From positions 186,001-250,000 of the forward strand of contig NZ_AQQU01000004.1 of NCBI RefSeq assembly GCF_002210105.1: a stretch of DNA of 64,000 bases, given 5' to 3'. Shown one piece after another: positions 9,114 through 17,667 of the stretch. The notes beneath the pieces are model-generated. The model had not been told where the DNA came from and did not search any database. It saw only the letters and a program-made list of their open reading frames with translations. The position numbers and the translations under genes were made by a program. The DNA is from Oceanicola sp. 22II-s10i (GTDB lineage: Bacteria > Pseudomonadota > Alphaproteobacteria > Rhodobacterales > Rhodobacteraceae). Positions within the stretch are counted from its first letter, which is position 1. Each line of letters begins with the position of its first letter.

Positions 9114-9844
9114 TGGCCGGGCTTTCAGCCGAACAGGAAGCGGTCAAGGCCCGGTTCATCGAGGATCGCGGTTACTGGCGGCCATGGTGCGACACGCTGC
9201 TGGAAATCGACCCCGGTTTCCTTACCGCCTATTCAGGTTACGCGGCGTATCCCGCGCGCAACGGGCCGTTGTCCGGTCGCATGGTCGAGCTGATCTATGT
9301 CGCCGCCGACACCTCGGCCACGCATCTCTTTCAGCCGGGTCTACTTACCCATCTCGTCAAGGCGCGCGAGGAAGGTGCCACTGTGGCCGATGTGCTGGAT
9401 GTCTTGAGCATCGTGGCCACGCAGGGGCTGGACGCCGTTTATGCCGGCGCGGCGATCCTTGCGGAGGAAGCGGGCATTGCCCCCTCCGACGTCCTGCCTG
9501 CCCCCCTGTCAGACCGGATCGCGTCGCAGCCGGCGATCCCGCCCGCGGCGGCGCAGGTTCTGGCGCGGCTGGATCGGGGCTATCTCGACGCGGTGCTGGA
9601 CCTGCTGTCGCATCGCGGGACCGACGGGGGGCTGAGCTCGGGTGAGAAGGCGTTGATCCGCATTGCGCTGGCCGGGTGTTTCACCGGCTACGATGCGGTC
9701 GCTCTGCGCCAGGCCATCCGTTGCGCGCTTGACGCCGGTGTGTCGCCGGCGGAGGTCCTACAGGCGATCCAGCAGGGCGCGCACCTGTCCGTCCACGGGA
9801 CATCGCTGGGCATCTCCAACCTGAGGGACGCGGGATTCCTGTAG
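9113..9844 (+). CDS. carboxymuconolactone decarboxylase (AhpD-like) family protein
   Basis: The 244-aa protein seems to hold two helical repeats of the AhpD/CMD fold: residues 1-120 (with 'RMVELIYVAADTSATHLF' and 'HLVKAREEGATVADVLDVLS') and 150-240 ('LSSGEKALIRIALAGCFTGY' and 'HSVRG'-like 'IRCALDAGVSPAEVLQAIQQ'). The classic CxxC pair of AhpD is absent: the first repeat has no Cys where it is expected, so peroxidase chemistry is unlikely and a decarboxylase or binding role is more probable. The ATG overlaps the stop of the SDR gene. It appears to be the last gene of the TRAP operon. Confidence 0.8.
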   Translation: MAGLSAEQEAVKARFIEDRGYWRPWCDTLLEIDPGFLTAYSGYAAYPARNGPLSGRMVELIYVAADTSATHLFQPGLLTHLVKAREEGATVADVLDVLSIVATQGLDAVYAGAAILAEEAGIAPSDVLPAPLSDRIASQPAIPPAAAQVLARLDRGYLDAVLDLLSHRGTDGGLSSGEKALIRIALAGCFTGYDAVALRQAIRCALDAGVSPAEVLQAIQQGAHLSVHGTSLGISNLRDAGFL

Positions 9845-9901
9845 GATATCGCTGCGCGGCGGTTCGGGCGGCTGGAGTGAGACGCGCTGAAAGCGGGTGA
9901 C

Positions 9902-10160
9902 GTGGTATACGGGGGCCGACGGTTCGTGCCTGCGCTGAAACGGTTGCTGGACGGTCGGAGAGATCGACGGGTTCAGGCCGGAGACATTATGAGCGTCGCC
10001 GGACCACGCGCCATGACCGCCACGCCGATCAGTGCGTTGCTCCCGATGATGGTCGATGGTGATGTCGGTGCGGTGCCGGTCATCGAACACGACTCGGTTT
10101 CCTCACCCGAACGGACCTGATCGCGGCGCTTGCCAGAAGCGTCATGAGGCGGGTGTTAAA
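9902..10160 (+). pseudogene. remnant of a CBS-domain protein (HPP-type)
   Basis: Translating from about 9902 gives 'RVQAGDIMSVAGPRAMTATP' and 'GDVGAVPVIEHD', the first strand and the 'VPV.D' core of a CBS domain. After about 10095 the expected continuation 'LTRTDLIAALARS' is found in another frame, so a frameshift splits it. No start or full N-terminal domain is seen. CBS pairs of this sort end HPP-family membrane proteins and other regulators; the parent gene is not identifiable with certainty. The stretch 9845-9901 holds nothing else recognisable. Confidence 0.5.
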
Positions 10161-10310
10161 CAGCGCGATTATCATCACGCCAAGCCGGGTCATGTTCGGA
10201 ACGTTCTCTGTCGGCCTGCGGAAATCAGGACCACGCCATCAGCCAAGCTCTCTCCGACCTCTCGATGCGCAATCGACGGCGGTCGCACCGGAACCGCCAA
10301 TCGCCCCGGC

Positions 10311-11630
10311 CTACCTCACGCGACGTTCCTCGATCGGCGGCAGGAACCAGACGGCGAGCCCCGCGAGGGGCAGAAAGGCGCAGAGCCGGTAGACCTGCTC
10401 GACCCCGTAGCTGTCCGCAACGACCCCGAGCAGCGCCGCAGCGATCCCGCCGAGGCCGAAGTTCAGGCCGTAGAACAGGCCTCCGATCAGGCCGATGCGG
10501 TTCGGCAGCAGGTCCATCGCGTAGATCAGGATCGAGGCGAAGGCGCTGGCCATGATCAGGTTGATCGCCACCGTCAGCACGCCGGTCCAGAACAGGTCGG
10601 CATAGGGCAGGATCAGCGTCAAAGGCAGCGGCCCCAGCACCGAGATCCAGATGATCTGCCGCCGCCCGATCGCATCGCCCACGACGCCGCCGATCAGCAC
10701 GCCGACCGCCGCCGCCATCAGGAACAGGAACAGCATCATCTGCGACGCGGGGATCGACAGGCCGAACTTTTCGATCAGATAGAATGTGTAGAAGGAGCGG
10801 AAACTCTCGCCATAGGTGTTCTTGGTGAACATGAGGAAGGTGAGGACGATCAGTCCGATTGCGATCGTGGCGGCGCTGTGCTCGGGGGAGGGGGCCTCGG
10901 CCCGGCGGCGGGCCGAGCGGTCCGTGAACTCCGCCCGGATCCGCTTCTGCTGCCTGCCGATCCAGGTCAGCAGCGCCATCGCGAGCAGCGCGAGTACCGC
11001 GAACCAGGCGAGGCTCGGCTGGCCCCACGGCACGATGATCAACGCGGCGAAGACGGGCCCGAGTGCGCCGCCCGACTGTCCGCCCACCTGGAATATCCCC
11101 TGCGCCAGCCCCTGCCGGTCACCTGCCGCGTAGCGCGCCATGCGTGTCGCCTCGGGGTGGAAGATCGAGGATCCGATGCCGATCAGCGCGACCGCGACGA
11201 GGATTGCGGCGTAACTTCCGGCGAAGGCCAGGCAGACCAGCCCGGACAGGGTGAAAGCCATGCCGACGACCGGCGAATAGGGCGCCGGATAGCGGTCCGT
11301 CACCATCCCCATCACCGGTTGCAGCAGCGATCCGGCGATCTGGAAGGTCAGCGTGATCAGGCCGATCTGCACGAAGTCGAGCCCGTAGGCCTCCTTCAGG
11401 ATCGGATAGGCAGCCGGGATGAGCGACTGCATGAGATCGTTCAGAAGATGCGTCGCGCCGAGCGCGGTGAGCACAACGACGTAGGTCCGGGCAGGCGTGG
11501 CGATGGTCAAGGCAATCACTTGTAGTTGGTTGTGGCGGAGTATGCCTCCAACGGCCGACGCTACAAGTGTGATGAAGAAGAGACAGGACCGGCTCCGCGT
11601 GGCGGCATGGATGCTGTCGTCGCTTTGCAT
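10311..11630 (-). CDS. MFS transporter, fosmidomycin-resistance (Fsr)-like
   Basis: The protein has twelve hydrophobic segments, with the MFS signature 'GMVTDRYPAPYSPVVGMA' after TM2 and a repeat around 'GVVGDAIGRRQIIW' after TM8. Family resemblance to Fsr-like drug exporters begins at about residue 44 ('LGATHLLNDLMQSLIPAAYP'). The first ~40 residues (Arg/Cys-rich then hydrophobic) have no counterpart in such transporters and no clear ribosome site, so the real start may be the GTG near residue 37, about 40 codons in. Substrate is unknown; efflux of a small toxic compound is likely. Confidence 0.8.
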   Translation of the reverse strand: MQSDDSIHAATRSRSCLFFITLVASAVGGILRHNQLQVIALTIATPARTYVVVLTALGATHLLNDLMQSLIPAAYPILKEAYGLDFVQIGLITLTFQIAGSLLQPVMGMVTDRYPAPYSPVVGMAFTLSGLVCLAFAGSYAAILVAVALIGIGSSIFHPEATRMARYAAGDRQGLAQGIFQVGGQSGGALGPVFAALIIVPWGQPSLAWFAVLALLAMALLTWIGRQQKRIRAEFTDRSARRRAEAPSPEHSAATIAIGLIVLTFLMFTKNTYGESFRSFYTFYLIEKFGLSIPASQMMLFLFLMAAAVGVLIGGVVGDAIGRRQIIWISVLGPLPLTLILPYADLFWTGVLTVAINLIMASAFASILIYAMDLLPNRIGLIGGLFYGLNFGLGGIAAALLGVVADSYGVEQVYRLCAFLPLAGLAVWFLPPIEERRVR

Positions 11631-12199
11631 GCGCGGGGTGGCGCGCTGCGGTTATCCGCAACGAAGGTTTTTTCCAAATACAGTGAATGAAGGCAGTTGG
11701 CCCCGATCTCGACAGGTTCGGCAAACCCGCAGATTGTGGGAGACCTTTTGGGAGAGCCGAGTTGTCCCGGCACTGGTGGCTCATGCGTTCAAGCAGCCAG
11801 GCTGCACCTGACGCCATCCGAGACACGAGCGTGACATCCCCAAGACGCGGATTCACTGTCCGCCACGGGTCGGTGGGCAATGGACGGCACCTTGTTCGCG
11901 AAAAACACAAGTCGATGAGCGTCGCTTTCGTAACGATGGCGAAGGCCAGCTTCCGGATGCACCGGATGTGCCATGATCTCGGCGTCGGCCTGATCGCCCT
12001 GGCTCGACGGCCTTGGGAAAGGAGCTGGCCGCTTTCCACAGAATACGCGCCAGTCTAACCTTCAGTGCAAATGACCACGGTCATCGGCGCGATTGCCGCG
12101 AACCCGGATCGCGCCCGCGTTCAAATTGAGCAAAGTCCCGTCCCGTTTCAGGCAGATTGGTTACGGCCGGAAACGGTTTGATCGAGATATGTGGGCGCG
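11631..12199. other. non-coding or decayed stretch, no gene recognised
   Basis: About 570 bases without a convincing gene. Open frames on both strands here (for instance around 11687-12058 and 11789-11974) have no ribosome sites and translate to compositionally odd, unrecognisable peptides. It sits beside other decayed pieces and may be the remains of deleted accessory DNA. Confidence 0.4.
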
Positions 12200-12228
12200 A
12201 AAAAGCCGGGCGCGTGGCCCGGCTTTTT
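12200..12228 (-). terminator. intrinsic terminator, usable in both directions
   Basis: AAAAAGCCGGGC, a GCGTG loop, then GCCCGGCTTTTT: a perfect GC stem flanked by A and T runs. It lies 13 nt beyond the stop of the hydrolase gene at 12242 and so ends that minus-strand transcript. Confidence 0.9.
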
Positions 12229-12241
12229 GCGGTGCGTCAGA

Positions 12242-13327
12242 TCAGGCCAGGTGGCCTTCGAAGAAGCTTTGCAGCTTGTCGAAGGGGATGATGTCAGTTT
12301 GGTCATAGAGATCGACGTGATCGGCGCCCTCGATGATCATCAGCTCCTTCGGTTCAGCCGCCGCGGCATAGGCATCTTCGCTGAAGTAGCGCGAGTGCGC
12401 CTCGGACCCTGCGATGATCAGCGCCGGACGGGGCGAGATCTCGTCGATGTAGGTAAGCTGCGGCATGTTCATGAAGGAGATCGCCGAGGTGACGTTCCAG
12501 CCGCCGTTGGAGTTCACCGAGCGGGGGTGATAGCCGCGATCGGTCTTGTAGTAGTTGTAATACATGGTGATGACCGGGTCATCGATGCCGTCCAGCGTAT
12601 CCGGCAGACCGCCGGCCAGCGCGGGCGGGCCGTCCGAGGCCGCGTCTTCCCAGCGTTGTTCGCTGAGGCGGGTCAGCAGTTCCGTGCGCTGCTCAAGGGT
12701 CATCGCGTCGTAGTAGCCCTGTGCGTTGACGCGGGACATGTCGTACATGCTGGTCACGGCCACCGCCTTCACGCGCTTGTCGGCGGCAACGGCATTCAGT
12801 GCAAGGCCGGCCCAGCCGCAGACACCCAGCACGCCGATACGCTCGCGGTCGACCGCCTCGTGCAGGCCGAGGAAATCGACAGCCGCCATGAAGTCTTCGC
12901 TGTTGATGTCGGGCGAGGCGACATAGCGCGGCTCACCGCCGCTTTCGCCGGTGTAGGAGCCGTCGAAGGCCAGCGCGACGAAGCCGCGTTCGGCCATCGT
13001 CTGGGCGTAGAGGCCCGATGCCTGTTCCTTCACCGCGCCGAAGGGGCCCGCGACGGCCAGTGCGGGCATCGTGCCCTCGGGACGGTCGGCGGGGATGTAG
13101 AGATCGCCCACCAGTTCGATGCCGTAGCGGTTGGTGAAACTCACCTTGGAGTGCTCGACCGCGTCGCTTTTCGGGAAGGTCTTGTCCCAGTCGCCGGCGT
13201 CCTGCGCCCAAGCGGCCTTGCCGGCGAGCGCGCCAGCACCGAGGGCGGCGGCACCGACGCCAGCGGTGACAAGCAGCGAGCGGCGTGCGGGATCGGTCGG
13301 GTCACTCTTGTTGATGTCGTCAGACAT
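12242..13327 (-). CDS. Tat-exported alpha/beta hydrolase (dienelactone-hydrolase-like)
   Basis: The 361-aa product begins MSDDINKSDPTDPARRSLLV: a twin-arginine signal followed by an Ala/Gly-rich core and a cleavage region AWAQDA. The mature part is an alpha/beta hydrolase with nucleophile elbow 'GVLGVCGWAGLALN' (Cys in the nucleophile position, as in dienelactone hydrolases) and a late catalytic His ('IIEGADHVDLYD'). AAAGGA precedes the ATG at 13327; an open frame continues upstream but is not protein-like near the junction. The gene ends at a terminator. The substrate is unknown; related proteins are annotated as YcjY-like or generic hydrolases. Confidence 0.85.
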   Translation of the reverse strand: MSDDINKSDPTDPARRSLLVTAGVGAAALGAGALAGKAAWAQDAGDWDKTFPKSDAVEHSKVSFTNRYGIELVGDLYIPADRPEGTMPALAVAGPFGAVKEQASGLYAQTMAERGFVALAFDGSYTGESGGEPRYVASPDINSEDFMAAVDFLGLHEAVDRERIGVLGVCGWAGLALNAVAADKRVKAVAVTSMYDMSRVNAQGYYDAMTLEQRTELLTRLSEQRWEDAASDGPPALAGGLPDTLDGIDDPVITMYYNYYKTDRGYHPRSVNSNGGWNVTSAISFMNMPQLTYIDEISPRPALIIAGSEAHSRYFSEDAYAAAAEPKELMIIEGADHVDLYDQTDIIPFDKLQSFFEGHLA

Positions 13328-14128
13328 GTCCGTATCCTTTGTTGGTGGTTGTGAACATGATCTGGGGCGTGGGCGGAGATGCATTAGAGTGCATAATTCG
13401 ATTGCAAAAATGAGCCGGATTAATAAGTGGCGGCACCGTTCCACCGGTGCTGTTCGAGCGCCCCGCGCCCTGTCCCGACCGAGGCTCTCTGCGATCAGAG
13501 CGTCGAGCTTGGCCATGAGGGCATACCGGAACCCGGTGTCGGTGGTTTTGCCGTCCGGTTTCCGGGCCTTCATGCGGCGCCGGTATTCGCCTGACATCTG
13601 CGCCGCAGCGCAATCGCCGGTGGCCAGCCTGGCCTGCGCGTGATGCGCCAGCTCAAGCGGGGCGGGCGCAGAGGCCCTCCCATCCATGTCTGCACCCAGC
13701 CCGAATCGACCGTGTCGCACAGCACCTCCGGCCAGCGCCGTGCCAGCGCGTCATCGTGGCGGTAGGACATGCTGCTGCCGGTGAAGATCAGCCGATGCGC
13801 CGGCATGCTTTGCGACAGCAGCTAGGGCGAGCACCTGAAGCCGTTCCTCCGCCGAGGAGAACAGACTTCCATTCCCCGCCTACGATTTGAAGACTGTCGC
13901 CCGACGAACCGCATCACGCTGATTTCTATCGGGGTGCAGAGCCCCGGCTTGAGATCGATTGGCGCAGTGAGCCGTCGCGAAACCACGTGGACCAGGTCAC
14001 CCAACATCTGGATTTAAGACGTCAAGGATGGCCGACTTCCGAAAAGGGCACAGCGAGTGTCACTGCGTGACCGCTTCCGGCCCCAAGCATCCACTGGCGA
14101 ACTCGAAACGGAATGTCCGCTTTGCCAC
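13328..14128. other. decayed region between hydrolase and NreB-like gene
   Basis: About 800 bases with no intact gene. On the minus strand two overlapping frames (about 13400-13720 and 13570-13806) translate to fairly protein-like pieces such as 'MSYRHDDALARRWPEVLC' and 'RKPDGKTTDTGFRYALM', which look like one frameshifted gene remnant. I do not recognise its family. The rest (13810-14128) shows nothing. Confidence 0.35.
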
Positions 14129-15448
14129 TCAGAAATGCGTCGCCCACTTCGGGTGCCGGTCGTCGATGACGAGCACATGCGTGTGCCTGCGATGCCCTTG
14201 AAGATGCGGATGATCGGGCGGCAGGTTGTCGTGCGTATGCTCGACCTCGGGCGTGTCCCCGGCGGGCCAGAGCCGCAGTGCCGCGACGATCCCGGCACCG
14301 GCGACGGCTGCCAGCACGACCAGCGCGGCGACAGCGCCGAGCCGGGTCATCAGCCAGCCGGAGAGCGGGTAGCAGATCAGCCAGCAGGCGTGGGACAGGG
14401 CGAACTGGGCGGCGAAAACGGCCGGGCGATCCTCGGCATGGGCTGACCGGCGCAGGAGGCGGCCCGACGGAGTCAGGACCGCGGAATAGCCAAAGCCGAT
14501 GGCCAGCCAGGCAGTCAGGAGCATGAGCCAGGAGAGGCCGAGGGCGGACATTGCCACCGCGAGGGCGAGAAGGACCGCGACCATCACAACCGAACCGGCG
14601 ACCATCACCGGACGATCCGGCAGACGGTCCAGCAGGCGTGGCAGGATCAGCGCCGCAGCCATCGACCCGGCGCCGAAGGCGAACATCGTCCAGGCCAGGG
14701 CGGAGTCGGACAGGCCAAGCATTCCCCTTACCAGAACGACTGAGTTCACCAGGACCATCGCTCCCGCCGCGGCGACCGCAAGGTTCAGCGCAAGCAGTCC
14801 GCGCAGGCGCGGGGTGGCAAGGTAGATGCGGATGCCGCGGGTGGTGCGGTCGTAGATGCCGCGCGGCTCGGACGGCTTGGGGCTCGGGAGCATGACGGAC
14901 ACGACGAGCAGCGCCGAACCGACGAACCCGACGACCGTTCCGAGGAAGAGCGCGTTGTAGCTCATCACCGCCAGCAGGAGGGCGGCGAGGGTCGGGCTGA
15001 CGATATTCTCCATGTCATACGCGAGGCGCGAGAGGGACAGCGCGCGGGTGTAGCGCTCCTCCTCGGGCAGGACATCGGGGATGGTCGCCTGGAAGGTCGG
15101 CGTGAACGCGGCCGAGGCGGATTGCAGCAGGAAAATCAGGGCGTAGACCTGCCAGACTTCGGTGACGAAAGGCAGCGCCAGCGCGCATCCGGCCCGCACA
15201 AGGTCGAGCGCCACGAGCAGCGCGCGCCGGTTCACCCGGTCGGCGAAGGCTCCGGCGACCGGGGCGACGCCGACATAGGCGACCATCTTGATCGTGAAGA
15301 CGGTGCCCAGCACCATCGCCGCCCCGTCTCCGGCCAGGTCATAGGCCAGCAACCCGAGCGCCACCGTCGCCAGCCCGGTGCCGAGCAGCGCGACGATCTG
15401 CGCCAGGAACAGGTGCCGGTAGGTGCGGTCGGCGAGGATGCTGAGCAT
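14129..15448 (-). CDS. NreB-like MFS nickel/cobalt exporter with His-rich C-terminus
   Basis: This 439-aa transporter has twelve hydrophobic segments and the MFS loop 'AGAFADRVNRRALLVALD'. Its last ~40 residues are rich in histidine (HTHDNLPPDHPHLQGHRRHT), the hallmark of NreB-type nickel exporters, where the tail binds metal in the cytoplasm. The gene begins 7 nt after the stop of an RcnR-family repressor, so both form one operon controlled by the GC-palindrome at 15721. Family knowledge: NreB exports Ni2+ to give resistance. Cobalt or another divalent metal is an alternative substrate. Confidence 0.82.
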   Translation of the reverse strand: MLSILADRTYRHLFLAQIVALLGTGLATVALGLLAYDLAGDGAAMVLGTVFTIKMVAYVGVAPVAGAFADRVNRRALLVALDLVRAGCALALPFVTEVWQVYALIFLLQSASAAFTPTFQATIPDVLPEEERYTRALSLSRLAYDMENIVSPTLAALLLAVMSYNALFLGTVVGFVGSALLVVSVMLPSPKPSEPRGIYDRTTRGIRIYLATPRLRGLLALNLAVAAAGAMVLVNSVVLVRGMLGLSDSALAWTMFAFGAGSMAAALILPRLLDRLPDRPVMVAGSVVMVAVLLALAVAMSALGLSWLMLLTAWLAIGFGYSAVLTPSGRLLRRSAHAEDRPAVFAAQFALSHACWLICYPLSGWLMTRLGAVAALVVLAAVAGAGIVAALRLWPAGDTPEVEHTHDNLPPDHPHLQGHRRHTHVLVIDDRHPKWATHF

Positions 15449-15455
15449 GGAAACC

Positions 15456-15710
15456 TCAGAGGAAGCGGGAGATGGCCTTCAGCTCGTCACGGTCGGCCGC
15501 GCCATCGGTCAGACAGTGGTCCATGTGGTCATGGATCAGGGCCTGCTTGGCGTTGCGGATCGCGCTTTCGACGGCCTGCAACTGCTGGGCGATGTCGAGG
15601 CAGGGCTTGCCGTCCTCGATCATCGCGGTGACCGCGCGCAGGTGGCCCTCGGCGCGTTTCAGCCGCGTCACGATCTTGGGGTGGGTTGCATGGGTGTGGC
15701 CGGATGTCAT
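15456..15710 (-). CDS. metal-sensing repressor, NreA/DmeR (RcnR/FrmR) family
   Basis: This is an 84-aa all-helical DUF156 (RcnR/CsoR) repressor. It starts MTSGHTHATHPKIVTRLKRA, with N-terminal histidines for metal binding, the conserved Cys in 'IEDGKPCLDIAQQL' and the second-helix His residues in 'QALIHDHMDHCL'. This Cys/His set is that of Ni/Co sensors, not formaldehyde (FrmR) or copper (CsoR) sensors. The ATG at 15710 directly abuts the operator; an open frame extends 40 codons further but runs through the operator. It controls the exporter downstream and probably the divergent His-rich gene. Confidence 0.87.
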   Translation of the reverse strand: MTSGHTHATHPKIVTRLKRAEGHLRAVTAMIEDGKPCLDIAQQLQAVESAIRNAKQALIHDHMDHCLTDGAADRDELKAISRFL

Positions 15711-15720
15711 AGGGTATGGG

Positions 15721-15740
15721 TAACCCCCCGGGGGGGATAA
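15721..15740. promoter_or_regulatory. GC-tract operator for the RcnR-type repressor
   Basis: TAACCCCCCGGGGGGGATAA: back-to-back C and G tracts flanked by TTA/TAA-like ends, 10 bp before the repressor start. RcnR/DmeR-family proteins bind A/T-flanked G/C tracts, so this is the likely operator for both the nreA-nreB operon and the divergent gene at 15787. Confidence 0.75.
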
Positions 15741-15786
15741 CTCAAGATGGTGCGCAAAGCGCCCGAAAGTGGATGGCAACAGGCGG

Positions 15787-16149
15787 ATGAGGCCGGGACG
15801 CGTATTCCTGACGATCTTGCGGAACGGCATGGCAGCAATGCTGTGCCTGTCGCTGCTTGTCTGGACGATCCAGCCGGTCGCCTCTCATGTGCCTGCCGTG
15901 CTGGACGTTCTGGCCGAGCATGCGCAGATGGTCGAGGCGCATGGCCACAGCCATGGCCTCGAGGAAGACTTGGCCTGGGCCATGCACGGCCACAGCCACG
16001 ACAAGGCCGATCACGACCACAGTTCCGCGGTGCTGACGGGCGCGCCCGCCCTGCACTGGACCCCGGTCGAACGGAGCGCCGATGCCGCGCTGCCGACAGA
16101 CTGGCGATCGACCCCCACAGCCCCCCACGACCGACCTCCGCGCGCGTGA
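15787..16149 (+). CDS. small His-rich exported/membrane protein
   Basis: Starting at ATG 15787 the product is 120 aa: an N-terminal hydrophobic segment (GMAAMLCLSLLVWTIQPVAS) acting as signal or anchor, then a stretch with HGHSHGLEEDLAWAMHGHSH and further His-Asp pairs, typical of periplasmic Ni/Co binding. It is divergent from the repressor and shares its operator, and is followed by HupE/UreJ. No defined family is recognised. A GTG at 15769 is an alternative start. Function as a periplasmic metal buffer is inference. Confidence 0.65.
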   Translation: MRPGRVFLTILRNGMAAMLCLSLLVWTIQPVASHVPAVLDVLAEHAQMVEAHGHSHGLEEDLAWAMHGHSHDKADHDHSSAVLTGAPALHWTPVERSADAALPTDWRSTPTAPHDRPPRA

Positions 16150-16204
16150 CGCCGGGCCTGCGGGCCCGTTCCGTCCAATCGCAACGCATATCGGAGATCT
16201 CTCA

Positions 16205-16927
16205 ATGATCGCACCTTCGCAGGATGCGGCCCGGGCCATGAGGCGCCCGAGCATCGCACTCCTGATCTTCACCCTTCTCATGCTCTGCGCCACGCAGGCC
16301 ATGGCCCACAATGTCACCGAGGGTGACGCGGGCTATATCCAGGAAATCTGGGGGGTGAACCTCATTCCCTTCATGTATCTCGGCGCCAAGCACATGGTCA
16401 CCGGATACGACCACATCCTGTTCTTGCTGGGCGTGGTGTTCTTCCTCTACAAGATGCAGCACGTGGCGATCTACGTGTCGCTCTTCGCCCTCGGGCATTC
16501 GACGACCATGCTGCTCGGCGTCTGGTTCGGCTGGGGCGTGAACGCCTATTTCATCGACGCAATCATCGGCCTGTCGGTGGTCTACAAGGCGCTCGACAAC
16601 CTCGGCGCTTACCAGCGCTGGTTCGGATATCAACCGAACACCAAGGCCGCGACGCTGATCTTCGGCTTCTTCCACGGGCTCGGCCTGGCGACGAAGATCC
16701 TCGACTACGACATCGCCTCGGAGGGCCTCGTGCCCAACCTGCTGGCGTTCAATGTCGGTGTCGAGCTGGGCCAGATCATGGCCCTCGCGGTGATCCTGAT
16801 CGCCATGGGCTGGTGGCGCCGCCAGCCGTCCTTCTGGCGCCACGCCTACACGGCCAATGTCGTGATGATGTCCTTGGGGTTCATCCTCATGGGCTATCAG
16901 CTGACCGGCCTGTTCCTCACTTCCTGA
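16205..16927 (+). CDS. HupE/UreJ-family membrane protein
   Basis: The 240-aa protein has an N-terminal signal-like segment, the family motif 'KHMVTGYDHILFLLGVVFF' (about 60-78) and a second conserved part 'ALGHSTTMLLGVW', with six to seven hydrophobic segments. HupE/UreJ proteins are nickel or cobalt permeases accompanying urease and hydrogenase genes; here neither enzyme is nearby, and the context is metal resistance. GGAGATCTCTC precedes the ATG at 16205. It probably belongs to the operon starting at 15787. Confidence 0.85.
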   Translation: MIAPSQDAARAMRRPSIALLIFTLLMLCATQAMAHNVTEGDAGYIQEIWGVNLIPFMYLGAKHMVTGYDHILFLLGVVFFLYKMQHVAIYVSLFALGHSTTMLLGVWFGWGVNAYFIDAIIGLSVVYKALDNLGAYQRWFGYQPNTKAATLIFGFFHGLGLATKILDYDIASEGLVPNLLAFNVGVELGQIMALAVILIAMGWWRRQPSFWRHAYTANVVMMSLGFILMGYQLTGLFLTS

Positions 16928-16943
16928 CATCACGGAGATACCC

Positions 16944-17561
16944 ATGCACAACGCACAGAAACCCGCGCTCGAAGACCTGCCCACCACGCGGCAGCTGCTG
17001 AAATCCACCGCCATCGCGGCCGCCTCGGCCGTCGTGATCCTAGTCACCGTGGTGCTACCCGCCGAATACGGGATCGACCCGACCCGCGTGGGTGGTGTCC
17101 TCGGACTGACCGAGATGGGCGAGATCAAGCAGCAGCTGGCGGAAGAGAAGCGGCTGGACGAGATGAGCATGGTCGATGCGCGCCCGAGCCTCTGGGCGGA
17201 TCTGGCCGGGCTCTTCGTCGGCAGCGCCGCCGCGCAGGACGCGCCGGAATGGCGGGACGAGACGATCTTCATGCTGGCCCCCGGCGAATCCGCCGAGTGG
17301 AAGATGGAGATGACCGAAGGCCAGGTCGCGCAATACCGCATGACGGTCGAGGGCGGACGGGTGAACTTCGACCTGCACGGCCACGGCGGCGGCAAGTCCG
17401 TCACCTACGAGAAAGGCCGGGGATCGACCGGCGAGGAGGGTGAGATCACGGCCGCCTTCGACGGCGATCACGGCTGGTTCTGGCGGAACCGGGACAGCAG
17501 TGTCGTGACCGTCACGGTCCAGGTCCGCGGTGATTACCAGGTGTTCAAGGACGCCAGCTGA
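16944..17561 (+). CDS. transmembrane anchor protein of the HupE/NreB cluster
   Basis: This 205-aa protein has one N-terminal membrane segment (IAAASAVVILVTVVLPAEYG, about 28-47) and a periplasmic domain beginning with an Ala-rich stretch (GSAAAQDAPEWRDET). The C-terminal domain has 'MTVEGGRVNFDLHGHGGG' and a W/F-rich patch (GDHGWFWRNRDSS). Proteins of this kind, annotated as 'transmembrane anchor', usually sit directly behind HupE/UreJ genes, as here (17-nt gap). Biochemical role is not known. A terminator follows within 10 nt. Confidence 0.75.
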   Translation: MHNAQKPALEDLPTTRQLLKSTAIAAASAVVILVTVVLPAEYGIDPTRVGGVLGLTEMGEIKQQLAEEKRLDEMSMVDARPSLWADLAGLFVGSAAAQDAPEWRDETIFMLAPGESAEWKMEMTEGQVAQYRMTVEGGRVNFDLHGHGGGKSVTYEKGRGSTGEEGEITAAFDGDHGWFWRNRDSSVVTVTVQVRGDYQVFKDAS

Positions 17562-17568
17562 TGCATTT

Positions 17569-17600
17569 CAGCGGGGCCCGAAAGGGTCCCGCTGGCTTTT
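17569..17600 (+). terminator. intrinsic terminator of the His-rich/HupE/anchor operon
   Basis: CAGCGGGGCCC-GAAA-GGGTCCCGCTG with one mismatch, followed by GCTTTT. It starts 8 nt after the stop of the anchor gene. Confidence 0.85.
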
Positions 17601-17667
17601 GAGTTTTGTTGGCGGGTTCTCGGGGCATTCGGCGCCCACAAACGGTCTTGCGCCGCCATCGGACTAT

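Noticed and set aside
10056-11525. Plus-strand open frame opposite the Fsr-like MFS
   Set aside because: Mirror frame of a membrane protein gene; no ribosome site.
11687-12058. Plus-strand 123-aa open frame
   Set aside because: No ribosome site; peptide composition not convincing; lies in a decayed region.
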